A program made the translations under genes and the position numbers. A DNA stretch of 64,000 nt from contig NZ_SUKF01000010.1 in assembly GCF_005047655.1 (NCBI RefSeq), positions 124,001 through 188,000 of the forward strand, in the 5' to 3' direction. The DNA is from Sinimarinibacterium arenosum (GTDB taxonomy: Bacteria; Pseudomonadota; Gammaproteobacteria; Nevskiales; Nevskiaceae). Of this stretch, positions 31,301-39,196 are shown one piece after another; the stretch's first letter is position 1; each line of letters begins with the position of its first letter. The notes below the pieces were generated by a model. That model saw only the letters and a list, made by a program, of their open reading frames with translations. It was not told where the DNA came from and searched no databases.

Positions 31301-34272
31301 TCGACGCCGATCTCGAAGCCGATCTCGGCATCGACTCGATCAAGCGCGTCGAAATCCTTGGTGCATTCCAGAAGGCCCTGCCCGGCGAACTCGGCGGCAA
31401 CGTCCAGGCGGCGATGGAACGTTTCACCCGCGCCAAGACCCTGAACGCCATCCTCGCCGAGATCCAGGCGCTGGCACCCGCGGTTGCGGCGCCGGTTGCT
31501 GTTGCGGCAGCTGCCGCAGTGGCTGCAACGCCGGCAATCGACTTCAAGGCGCTGCTGCTCGGCATCGTCGCCGAACGCACCGGCTATCCGGACGACATGC
31601 TCGGGCTCGACGCCGATCTCGAAGCCGATCTCGGCATCGACTCGATCAAGCGTGTCGAAATCCTCGGCGCGTTCCAGAAGGCCCTTCCTGGTGAACTCGG
31701 TGGCAACGTCCAGGCGGCGATGGAACGTTTCACCCGCGCCAAGACCCTGAACGCCATCCTCGCCGAGATCCAGGCGCTGACTCCTTCGCCGTCGACGCCG
31801 CAGCCGGCAATGACGTCAGCGGCAATGACGTCGGCAACGACCGGCGCCGCGGCCTCAACGACGATCCCGCGCTATGTTTTGAAGCCGACGCCAGCGCCGT
31901 TGAGCGGCGACAGCACGCCGCTGTCGGGGCTGGTGTTGTTGCTGGGTGATTCCACCGCGATCAGCAGCACGCTGATCGCAGCAATCAAGGCCGAGGGCGC
32001 AACCCCGGTCATGATTGCAGCCACCGAACCGGAACGGGTGCGCGACGCCATCACCGAAGCTCGTGCCCGTCACGGCGCGGTCCAGGCGATGCTGTACCTG
32101 CATGGCCTGAGCCCCCAGGTAGCCGAGTCGCTGGCGCAGTGGCGCGAAAAGTATCAGCGCAATCTGCTGACACTGTTCCATGCGGCGCAGGCCCTGGGTG
32201 ACGACATCCGGACCGTGCATCTGATCGCCGCAACCCGGCTCGGCGGCACTTTCGGCCGCGACACCATGGGCAGCGGATCGATCACTGCCGGCGGACTGGT
32301 GGGCATGACCAACTGCCTGCGTCACGAATTCCCCAACGCGACAATGCGCACGGTCGATTTTGACGGGCAATCCGACGATGACATTGCGACGCTGCTGCTG
32401 ACGGAACTGCGCAGCAACGACGCGCAACCCGAAGCCGGTTATGTCGGACTGGAGCGCCTGGGTGCTGCGACCGTCGAAAAGCCACTCGCTGACAGTGCCT
32501 TTGCTCCGCATCTGGAGCCCAAGGGTGAATGGGTCGTGCTGGCCACCGGCGGCGCCCGCGGCATCACTGCGGAAATTCTTGAAGGGCTGGTGCGACCCGG
32601 CATGCGCCTGGTGCTGCTGGGCCGTTCCAGCGAACCGGCACCTGAAGATGCCTCCACCCGGAACGCCAGCGATCCGCAGGCACTGCGCAAGATTCTGATC
32701 AATGCGCAGATCGCTCGCGGCGAGAAACCCAAGCCGGCCGATATCGATCGCACCCTGTCACGGCTGCTGGCCGATCGCGAAATTCGCGCGAATATCCAGC
32801 GACTGCGCACGGCGGGGGCGACGGTTGAATATCTCGCCTGTGACGTTCGCGATGAAAAGGCCTTCAGCGCGCTGATCGACGATGTCTACGCTCGCGCTGG
32901 CCGTATCGACGTTGCAATTCACGGCGCGGGCGTCATCGAAGACCGACTGCTGGCCGACAAGACCGCAGAGTCGTTCGAACGCGTGTTGTCGACGAAGCTC
33001 GACGCCGCCTTTGTGCTCAGCCGCAAGCTGCGCCCGGATTCGCTGAAATGTCTGGCCCTGTTCACCTCGGTCGCCGGACGTTATGGCAACCGTGGACAGA
33101 CCGACTATGCCGCGGCCAATGAAACACTCAACCGCATGGCCTGGGATCTACAGCGTCGCTGGCCCGAGACCCGGGTCATTGCGATCAACTGGGGTCCGTG
33201 GGATGCGGGCATGGCCAGCGAAGGCGTCAAGCAGGCGTTCCGCGACCAGGGCATCGAACCGATTCCGGTCGCGGCCGGTCGCCGCATGTTCCGCGAAGAA
33301 CTGGCGCTCGGACCGCGGCATGAAGTCGAACTGGTCGCGGGCCGTGGTACCTGGGGCACAACCCTGACGTCACCGCCGGTCAATCCGACTCAGGCCTCCG
33401 ACTTGCCGCTGATCCGCGCGACCTCGCGCATCGGCCCCGGCGGCAGCATGACGCTGGACCACCGCCTCAGTCTGCAAGCCGACCCGTATCTGGACGACCA
33501 CCGCCTCGACGGCAAACCGGTCATGCCCGCTGCGGGTGCGGTCGAGTGGATCGCGCAATTTGCCACCAGCGCCTGGCCGGGCTGGATGGTCAGCGAGGTG
33601 CGCGATCTGCGCATGTTCAACGGCATCGTCATCGACACCGAGAGCGGCCGCGATGTGCAGTTGCGCGCGCGCGCATCGAGTCATTCCGATCCGGGCAGTC
33701 AGGCGGTCACGGTTGAAATCGTCGATGCCGCGCGCAAGCTGCCGGCGTACCGTGCGACGGTGGTGCTGGTGCAGCAGCTGCCCGAAGCGCCGCTGGCACC
33801 GAATCTGGCGGCACTGGACGGCGCCGAACCGTTTTCGCCGCAACGCGCCTACGCCGAGTATCTGTTCCACGGCGACCGCTTCCGGCTGGTCGATGCGATT
33901 GACGCACTTGCACCGGCTGGCGTTGATGCTGCCGTGCATCGGTCATCGGTCGCACATTGGCTGGGAACCGACGGCGGCGACTGGCTGTTCGATCCGGGTT
34001 TGATGGATGTGCCGCCACAGTTGGCGATTGTGTGGTCCCGCAAGCATCACGAAATGACCGCGTTGCCCTCTGCATTCGGTTCGATCCGCCGTTATCGCGG
34101 CAGTGCCGCCGGTCCGCTGCGGCTACTGATGCGCATGCGGCCGGCCCCGCACGAACATGCGGTGATCTATGACGCCTGGTTCGTCGATGCAGACGGTCGC
34201 GTGGTGCTGGAGATGCTGCAGCTCGAAGGCACCATGAGCGCCGCGCTGAACCGACTCGCCGGACAACAGTGA
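25318..34272 (+). CDS. Iterative type I PKS/FAS-like megasynthase, NPD-NPD-KS-AT-ACPx4-KR-DH
   Basis: A 2984-residue cytoplasmic synthase. Domains as read: a first nitronate-monooxygenase-like TIM barrel (about 1-230, with GHESGGWVGDDTSYILLQ), a second one (about 328-640, QGPMTRVSD and GRECGGHIGP with His464), probably the FMN enoyl reductase; KS (about 685-1130) with Cys873, His1008, His1048; AT (about 1240-1550) with GHSYGE, Ser1341; a Pro/Ala linker; four ACPs with phosphopantetheine serines 1801, 1905, 2007 and 2109; KR (about 2150-2650) with TGGARGI, Ser2584 and Tyr2597; and a DH/hotdog (about 2710-2970) with His2728. Tandem ACPs and an NPD-type ER recall PUFA and secondary-lipid synthases. 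The order differs from PfaA, so no symbol is given. The ATG is preceded by GGAG...GGGGAAG. Its stop overlaps the second synthase. Confidence 0.88.
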   Translation: MTDKTFEIAGIVPADMAHPGLALALARSGATGLLDLEFVTDTGQARNNLRRLFEATDARIGLRVVAAQASLAAEIIATAGARALTVVLAGAATELPALRKKLQLRDQDFCLAEITSADDVDTVTPHCAALLLRGHESGGWVGDDTSYILLQKVRRRTQRPIYVQGGIGVRAAAACRVAGAAGVVLDDTLLLLAESPLTETQKSELGRLNGAETRLLGELLGRPCRVYGRPNSPALKAAEELTRTAEGGSLTVEEWTHRLSESLGWSADSSRVLPLGQGIGLAAQYRKQYRSVARLVQAMRRASRQQAEQAAELGFIGEDGPLARSHGTRFPLCQGPMTRVSDSPEFAVDVAKGGALPFLALALMRGPQVAQMLEQTRAQIGDRPWGVGMLGFVPHALREEQCAEIWKCKPPFALIAGGRPDQAAEFEKRGIATYIHAPAPALLKMYLEQGARRFVFEGRECGGHIGPLASFPLWEQMIEVLLTDVPAGEESKVHVLFAGGIHDATSGAMIAAMAAPLAARGMKVGALMGTAYLFTQEIVQSGAVVEGFQAEALKCHRTMSLETGPGHATRCVDTKFAHDFYETRKRLIGEGKSAEEIRDILEDLNLGRLRIASKGVDRSGDGKIVPIDPQQQLTDGMYMIGQVATLRDHVLSVEALHTEVSHDGQAMLETLAAAHKMRVQAAQPSDVAIVGIGVLLPKADSPQDYWDHIVHKIGGIGEVPSSRWDWKQYFDADRKARDKVYSRWGGFIDEVAFDPMRFGIPPKSMKSIDPMQLLTLEVASRALDDAGYRDGGFARETTSIILGAGGGLGDLGLQYGVRAELPRFVDNISDETWDRLPEWTEESFAGTLLNVAAGRVANRLDFGGVNFTVDAACASSLAAISLAVGELESGRSSMVLAGGIDTVQSPFGYLCFSKTQALSPSGQPKTFDKNADGIAISEGLAVVALKRLADAERDGDRIYAVIKAVSGSSDGKALGLTAPRPEGQVRALHRAYAKAGFSPSTLSLIEAHGTGTAVGDRAEAQTITSALIAESAAPKSVALGSVKTLIGHTKASAGVAGLIKVTLSLYHRVLPAHHGVSQPIDTIADPASPAYLLKDARPWLAHPDHPRRGGVSAFGFGGTNFHAVLEEYASTAPVIGQGRWPAELLLLRAADSASLARDLEKLRGMLQPGSRVVLGELAFALARAAEARRGAALTLCLVATQASALLSEIDAVVAHLHDASKPLPPTARLNRQTPAQSPDVAFLFPGQGAQYVNMGRESALYLDDLRSALELADRSLRSEFPERLSSYVMPPAAFDPAAETAQQQALTDTRVAQPAIGALALGYLRLAHRLGLNPVATAGHSYGEYAALHAAGVFDAESLLYLSAVRGRAMAEAATTSAPGTMAAVQAKRERIAELIEGIDGVRIANHNAPEQSVISGARAGVEQAVAKLAEAGIRAVMLPVSGAFHTELVAAARTPLSTAIRATQFAPAQCPVYSNSRGAPYPEAPDAIQALLDDHLLNSVEFVSEIEAMYAAGCRVFLELGPKSICSNMVRQILGGREALAVSLDAGGSLRGTLQGIADLCAAGVQLDILNLFDGRDLALLDLNELAQMAQPLSLPQHTWMVSGGCARQITDPQIRTGRQPALNKATAEAAQAKRAAELQAAAQSAAAAAPASAASPMPSSTVAPVNAALNSEAVVAYQQTMRQFLQLQERVVQQFLGGGAPSTSAALPQISAPLPIANTTPSAVAAPATSRSAVAPAPAPAPAAVSPSPAIVKPVPSHSSAPRVDFKAVLLGIVAERTGYPEDMLGLDADLEADLGIDSIKRVEILGAFQKALPGDFGGNIQTAMERFTRAKTLNTILNEVRALAPETGGAEIVEPAATAADARVTTIDYKSILLGIVAERTGYPEDMLGLDADLEADLGIDSIKRVEILGAFQKALPGELGGNVQAAMERFTRAKTLNAILAEIQALAPAVAAPVAVAAAAAVAATPAIDFKALLLGIVAERTGYPEDMLGLDADLEADLGIDSIKRVEILGAFQKALPGELGGNVQAAMERFTRAKTLNAILAEIQALAPAVAAPVAVAAAAAVAATPAIDFKALLLGIVAERTGYPDDMLGLDADLEADLGIDSIKRVEILGAFQKALPGELGGNVQAAMERFTRAKTLNAILAEIQALTPSPSTPQPAMTSAAMTSATTGAAASTTIPRYVLKPTPAPLSGDSTPLSGLVLLLGDSTAISSTLIAAIKAEGATPVMIAATEPERVRDAITEARARHGAVQAMLYLHGLSPQVAESLAQWREKYQRNLLTLFHAAQALGDDIRTVHLIAATRLGGTFGRDTMGSGSITAGGLVGMTNCLRHEFPNATMRTVDFDGQSDDDIATLLLTELRSNDAQPEAGYVGLERLGAATVEKPLADSAFAPHLEPKGEWVVLATGGARGITAEILEGLVRPGMRLVLLGRSSEPAPEDASTRNASDPQALRKILINAQIARGEKPKPADIDRTLSRLLADREIRANIQRLRTAGATVEYLACDVRDEKAFSALIDDVYARAGRIDVAIHGAGVIEDRLLADKTAESFERVLSTKLDAAFVLSRKLRPDSLKCLALFTSVAGRYGNRGQTDYAAANETLNRMAWDLQRRWPETRVIAINWGPWDAGMASEGVKQAFRDQGIEPIPVAAGRRMFREELALGPRHEVELVAGRGTWGTTLTSPPVNPTQASDLPLIRATSRIGPGGSMTLDHRLSLQADPYLDDHRLDGKPVMPAAGAVEWIAQFATSAWPGWMVSEVRDLRMFNGIVIDTESGRDVQLRARASSHSDPGSQAVTVEIVDAARKLPAYRATVVLVQQLPEAPLAPNLAALDGAEPFSPQRAYAEYLFHGDRFRLVDAIDALAPAGVDAAVHRSSVAHWLGTDGGDWLFDPGLMDVPPQLAIVWSRKHHEMTALPSAFGSIRRYRGSAAGPLRLLMRMRPAPHEHAVIYDAWFVDADGRVVLEMLQLEGTMSAALNRLAGQQ
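30613..31783 (+). repeat. Tandem ACP-coding repeat, four units, three nearly identical
   Basis: The serine codons of the four ACPs lie at 30718, 31030, 31336 and 31642, so spacings are 312, 306 and 306 bases. Units two to four (from about 30940) are nearly identical at the DNA level. The 90-base linker between ACP2 and ACP3 differs from that between ACP3 and ACP4 by one base position in what I compared (GGCG versus GCTG). Unit one is more divergent. This indicates recent duplication or gene conversion. Confidence 0.9.
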
Positions 34273-37200
34273 CGTCCATGGACTCGAAACCGCTCGATAT
34301 TGCCATCATCGGTATGGCCGGCCGCTATGCCGGTGCACGCAACGTCACGACCTTTTGGCAGAACATCCTCAACAAGGTGTATTCGGTCACCGATGCGTCG
34401 CCGGACTGGGCGCAGCCGTACCTGGATCCGGACTCCACGGCATCCAACCGCATCTACACCTCACAAGGTGGCTGGCTGCATGACCTCGCCGAATTCGACC
34501 CGCGCGAATTCGGCGTCATGCCCAACGCGGTCGACGGCCGCGAACCCGACCATTTTCTGGCATTGCAGAACGCGCGCGATGCCCTGGCGGACTCGGGATA
34601 CCTGGACAAGCCGTTCAATCACGAGCGCGCCGGCATCGTGCTCGGTCGCGGCAACAACACCAATCGCGGTCAGGCTACTCTGCTGGCCCACGGCAGCCTG
34701 CTTGATCAGGTGGTCGAACTGGTGGCGACGGTTCGCCCCGACTTCAGTGCCGACGAAATCGACGCGCTGCGTGAAGGCCTCCGCGCCCAATTGCCTCCGT
34801 TCAATCCGGAAATGCTGCCGGGCCTGATCCCGAACATCACGACCGGCATCATCGCCAACCGGCTCGACCTGATGGGGCCGAACTACATCGTCGACGCCGC
34901 CTGTGCGTCGTCGCTGGTAGCGATCGAACACGCCGCACGCGAACTGCGTTCAGGCCGCTGCGACCTGATGCTGTCCGGCGGCGTACACGCGCAGACGCCA
35001 CCGCAGACCTACATGATCTTTTCGCAGATCAACGCATTGGCACGCGATCAGATCCGGCCGTTCCAGAAAGGCGCCAACGGCACGCTGCTCGGCGAAGGCT
35101 GCGGCGTACTGGTGCTGAAGCGCCTCGAAGACGCCGAGCGCGACGGTGACCGCATCTATGCAGTGATCAAGGGCATCGGCGTCGCCAGCGACGGCAAGGC
35201 CAAGGGCCTGTTCGCGCCGCGTCAGGAAGGCCAGGTCGTGGCACTGCGTCGCGCTTATGAATCCTGCGGCATTGACCCTGCAACGATCGGCCTGATCGAA
35301 GCGCATGCCACCGGCATCGCGCTGGGCGATCGCACTGAAGTGCGCTCGCTGTCGACCCAGTTTGGCGCACGTGACGGCGCACTGCCGCGGATCGCACTGG
35401 GCTCGGTCAAATCGATGATCAGCCACGCAATTCCAGCATCGGGCGCGGCCAGCATGATCAAGATGGCCTTGTCGCTGTACCAGAAGGTGCTGCCGCCGAC
35501 GCTGTGCGACGAGCCGGCGCCGGAACTGGAACTCGAGAAAACGCCGTTCTACATCAACAACGAGACGCGGCCGTGGATCCACGATGACCGCACGCCGCGC
35601 CGTGCCGGAGTCGACGCCTTTGGCTTCGGCGGCATCAATGCGCACGTGATTCTTGAGGAATACCGGCCAAGCAACGGCACCGCGGTACAGGTGCCGGTGA
35701 TGCACGCGCCGTCAGAGTCCGAGCTGGTCGTGCTGGGTGCAGCGTCGCGCTCCGATCTGCTGGCCGCGGTCGGTGCGCTGCGTGAAACCCTGCAGCGTTC
35801 ACCGCTGGCATCGCTGCCGTCGCTGGCCAAAGCCTGCGCCGAGCGCTCCGAAGGCGAGCACCGCCTTGCGATCGTCGCAGCCGACAAGGCCGAACTGCTG
35901 AAGCGTCTCGAACAGGCTGCGGACAAGCTGCACGATCCTGCGGTCGGTCCGTTCAAGACCCGTGGCGGTCTGTACTACGGCATCGGCAATGCGCCTGGCA
36001 AAGTCTGCGTTTTGTTCCCCGGTGAAGGCGCGCAGTACACCAACATGCTGGCAGACGTCTGCGTGCATTTCCCGCAGGCGCGCAGCTGGTTTGATTTTCT
36101 GGAGAGCACCACAGAAGGCCGCGGTGCGCGCGCACCCGTGATCTTTCCGGTTCCGACCACGATCGACGAGCAGACCCGTGCCGGGCTGGAAGCTCAGCTG
36201 CACGAAATGGATTACGGCGCGGAATCCGTATTCACCGCGAGCATGGCGCTGTACGAGATTCTCAGCACACTGGGTCTGCAACCGGACGCGATGCTCGGCC
36301 ACTCCACCGGCGAGAACACCGCGCTGACGGCATCGCGGGTGCGACGCTTCGAGAACCGCAGCGAGATCGCAGATACCGTGCGTGATCTCAACCGCATCTA
36401 TCGCGACCTCGACGAACAGGGTGCGATCGTCGAAGGCGCACTGCTGACGGTCGGCGCGCTCAAGCCGCCTCAGCGTGAAGCCCTGCTGGCCCGCGCCGAC
36501 GGCAAGCTGCAGGTGGCGATGGACAACTGCCCGAACCAGTTGGTGCTGTTCGGCAGTCGCGAGGATATCCACGCGCTGAAGACCGAGCTGTCCGGCGAAG
36601 GCGCGATCTGCGTCGAATTGCCGTTCGGTCGCGCGTATCACACCGAGTTGTTCAAGCCGATTGGCGACGCCTACCGGCGCTATTTTGCATCCATCGGCTT
36701 CGGACCCGGCGTTGCGACGCTGTACAGCGCCTGCAGTGTCGGTCCATTTCCTGACGACGCCGACGCAATCCGTGAGCTGGTCGCCAGTCAATGGGAAAGC
36801 CGGGTGCGGTTCACCGAAACGGTTCAGCGCCTCTACGACGATGGCTATCGCGTGTTTGTCGAGGCCGGCCCCAGCGGCAACCTGACATCCTTTGTTTCCG
36901 ACATCCTGCGTGGCCGCGACGATGTCATCGCAATTGCCAGCAACAGCCGCCGTAAATCCGGCATCAGCCAGTTGCAGCACGCACTGGCTCAGCTGTACAC
37001 AACCGGCGTAGCGATTGATCCGCGCCAGCTGTTTGCGTTCCGCAACATCGATCCAATGGATCTTGAAGCAACGCCGCCTGCGGTCAAACGGCGTCCGAGC
37101 TTGAACCTGATGATGCCGAAGTTGCACTGGCCCGAGTCAATCCCGGTGCCGCCGTTGCCGATCCTGGGCACGGTCGTTGCGCCGTCGTCGTCTCCAGCGC

Positions 37201-39140
37201 AAGTGGCGCCGGCAATCCCCGTGGCAGCCGCCAGCAACGACCCGCGCTCGACGTTCCTGCAAACGCACTTCGCACTGATGCAGGAATTTCTCGACAGTCA
37301 GGCTCGCGTGCTCGGACTTGCAGGCGCCCCCCCCGCAGCACCAGACGCTGCCGCAGTGCCGGCAGCGGCGGCGGCGGCGGCGACCAGCCCGCCCCCGGTG
37401 CAAACCCGGCGCCAGGACGACTTCCCGATGCTGGGAACCATCGTCGAACAGGAGCCGACGCGCCTGGTCATCGAGCGTGAATTCTCGCTGTCCCGCGATC
37501 TGTTTCTGCGCGACCACACCATCGGTGGAGCGCCGTCGCTGCGTGATCCGGACCTGCTGCCGATCGCCGTGATTCCGTTCACTTTCAGCATGGAAATCCT
37601 GGCCGAAGCGGCGATGCGTCTGATCGGGCGCGACGACCGGGTTGTCGTGGCGATCGAACAGTCCCGCGGCAATCGCTGGCTGTCACTGGATGACGACTCG
37701 GTACGACTGCGCATCGTCGCAGTCCGCGACGCCACCAGCACCGCCGATGAGCGCGTCAACGTGCGCATCTTCATGCTCGGCAAAGGACCGCAAGGTGGCA
37801 TGCTGGTGTTTGAAGGCACGGTATTGCTGGCGGAGCAGTACCCACCCGCTCCTGCCGCACGCCCGTGGTCGTCCTCCGACGAGTTTGCACCGGCCAACAA
37901 TCCGGATGGCGAGCTGTACAGCCACGGCATGTTTCACGGCCCGCGCCTGCAGGGTGTCAAACATGTGCGACGCTGGGGCTCCGACTCGATCGAAGCCGAC
38001 CTCGAAGCCATCCCGACCCACGACTATTTCTCGTTCACCCAGGCGCCGCACTTCCAGTTCGACGCCGCGATGCTCGACGCTGCCGGCCAGCTCGCGGGCT
38101 ATTGGCTGACCGAAAAGCACACCTGGGGCTTCAACTGCTTCCCGTTCCGGCTCGGTCGTTTCAGCCTGTACGGCCCGCCGCCTGCGGCGGGAACGCGCGT
38201 AATCTGCCGCGGTGACGTCCGCTTCACCGACGAAACCATTCTGGAAGCCCAGTTCGACATGATCGGCGCCGATGGTGCGGTGATCATGCGCGCTGACGGC
38301 TGGGAAGACCGCAAGTTCGCCGTGCCGCAGCGGCTTTACGAATTCCGCATCCGTCCGGATCGCGAGTTCATGACGCAGCCTTATCTCTCCGCTGAATTGC
38401 CGCCAGAGATCCTGATGCGGCAGATGGAACCGTTTCCGCAGCACTTTCTCGACGAGGGTGGTGCAATCTGGAAACGCATGCTGGCGCACATGCTGCTGAG
38501 CCACGCCGAGCGCCGCAGTTTCTATGCGCTGCCGCAGACCGGTCCACGCCGCGAGGAATGGCTGATGGGCCGCGCCGCGGCCAAGGACGTCGTCCGCGAC
38601 TGGGCCGCGAGCCTCGGTGTTTCGTTGTGCGCTGCTGATATCGAAATCGCCAACGACGCGGACGGCGCACCCCGCATCGTCTGCCCGGCGCTGCATGGCC
38701 ACGCACTGCCGACGCTGTCGATCAGTCACAGCCGCTATTGGGCGGTGGCTGCTCTGGCACCGGCGGGCACGATGCTCGGTCTGGACTATCAGCGCCTCGA
38801 AGGGATCGACGTCGGCCACCTTTCCACCGGTGGACTGTCCGAAGCCGAGCGACCGCTGGCCGCACATGCCGACCATGGCGAGCACCTGCGTCGCACAGCC
38901 GCGTTGTGGTGCGCCAAGGAAGCGGCCGCCAAGGCGGTCGGAACCGGCCTGCAAGGCCGGCCGTTGGACTGGACCGTCACCCACGCACGCTTCGACAGTG
39001 CGCGGGCATCGATACAGATCGAGTATCAGGGTCAGACTTTCGACATCGACGTCCGTTTCCCTGGCCCCCATGAAGTCGTTGCGGTCTGCCGTGTCGGGCA
39101 GTCCGTGCTGCAGCGTCCCCGGGCGGAGACTGCGGCCTAG
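34269..39140 (+). CDS. Second megasynthase subunit, KS-AT-DH-PPTase
   Basis: This is a 1623-residue protein without an ACP, so it must act on the ACP array of the preceding subunit. KS (about 5-450) has Cys212 in DAACASS, His346 in EAHATG and His386 in an unusual SHAIPASG in place of GHxxAAAG. AT (about 577-900) has GHSTGE, Ser679 and a YHTEL motif at His791. A double-hotdog DH (about 1065-1400) has His1083 in RDHTIGG and Asp1270 in FDAAMLDAAGQ. The C-terminus (about 1415-1600) is a Sfp-type phosphopantetheinyl transferase (GRAAAKDVV, GLDYQ with Asp1506, WCAKEAAAKAVG with Glu1551), which could activate the ACPs. The GTG at 34269 overlaps the upstream TGA; the ATG at 34278 is the alternative start. 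No thioesterase domain is seen. Confidence 0.87.
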   Translation: MTSMDSKPLDIAIIGMAGRYAGARNVTTFWQNILNKVYSVTDASPDWAQPYLDPDSTASNRIYTSQGGWLHDLAEFDPREFGVMPNAVDGREPDHFLALQNARDALADSGYLDKPFNHERAGIVLGRGNNTNRGQATLLAHGSLLDQVVELVATVRPDFSADEIDALREGLRAQLPPFNPEMLPGLIPNITTGIIANRLDLMGPNYIVDAACASSLVAIEHAARELRSGRCDLMLSGGVHAQTPPQTYMIFSQINALARDQIRPFQKGANGTLLGEGCGVLVLKRLEDAERDGDRIYAVIKGIGVASDGKAKGLFAPRQEGQVVALRRAYESCGIDPATIGLIEAHATGIALGDRTEVRSLSTQFGARDGALPRIALGSVKSMISHAIPASGAASMIKMALSLYQKVLPPTLCDEPAPELELEKTPFYINNETRPWIHDDRTPRRAGVDAFGFGGINAHVILEEYRPSNGTAVQVPVMHAPSESELVVLGAASRSDLLAAVGALRETLQRSPLASLPSLAKACAERSEGEHRLAIVAADKAELLKRLEQAADKLHDPAVGPFKTRGGLYYGIGNAPGKVCVLFPGEGAQYTNMLADVCVHFPQARSWFDFLESTTEGRGARAPVIFPVPTTIDEQTRAGLEAQLHEMDYGAESVFTASMALYEILSTLGLQPDAMLGHSTGENTALTASRVRRFENRSEIADTVRDLNRIYRDLDEQGAIVEGALLTVGALKPPQREALLARADGKLQVAMDNCPNQLVLFGSREDIHALKTELSGEGAICVELPFGRAYHTELFKPIGDAYRRYFASIGFGPGVATLYSACSVGPFPDDADAIRELVASQWESRVRFTETVQRLYDDGYRVFVEAGPSGNLTSFVSDILRGRDDVIAIASNSRRKSGISQLQHALAQLYTTGVAIDPRQLFAFRNIDPMDLEATPPAVKRRPSLNLMMPKLHWPESIPVPPLPILGTVVAPSSSPAQVAPAIPVAAASNDPRSTFLQTHFALMQEFLDSQARVLGLAGAPPAAPDAAAVPAAAAAAATSPPPVQTRRQDDFPMLGTIVEQEPTRLVIEREFSLSRDLFLRDHTIGGAPSLRDPDLLPIAVIPFTFSMEILAEAAMRLIGRDDRVVVAIEQSRGNRWLSLDDDSVRLRIVAVRDATSTADERVNVRIFMLGKGPQGGMLVFEGTVLLAEQYPPAPAARPWSSSDEFAPANNPDGELYSHGMFHGPRLQGVKHVRRWGSDSIEADLEAIPTHDYFSFTQAPHFQFDAAMLDAAGQLAGYWLTEKHTWGFNCFPFRLGRFSLYGPPPAAGTRVICRGDVRFTDETILEAQFDMIGADGAVIMRADGWEDRKFAVPQRLYEFRIRPDREFMTQPYLSAELPPEILMRQMEPFPQHFLDEGGAIWKRMLAHMLLSHAERRSFYALPQTGPRREEWLMGRAAAKDVVRDWAASLGVSLCAADIEIANDADGAPRIVCPALHGHALPTLSISHSRYWAVAALAPAGTMLGLDYQRLEGIDVGHLSTGGLSEAERPLAAHADHGEHLRRTAALWCAKEAAAKAVGTGLQGRPLDWTVTHARFDSARASIQIEYQGQTFDIDVRFPGPHEVVAVCRVGQSVLQRPRAETAA

Positions 39141-39196
39141 AAGCCGTCGATCGTCCGACTCCATTCGAGCTCCGTTATACCCAAGGATCACCCCCC

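Noticed and set aside
25318-39140. Calling the two synthases pfaA and pfaC of a standard PUFA locus
   Set aside because: Domain order differs (NPD fused at the N-terminus, PPTase at the C-terminus of the second protein), and pfaB, pfaD and pfaE are not found as separate genes.
37683-39191. Minus-strand open frame of 502 codons over the DH/PPTase part of the second synthase
   Set aside because: Shadow of the synthase in the GC-rich strand; no ribosome site or domain.
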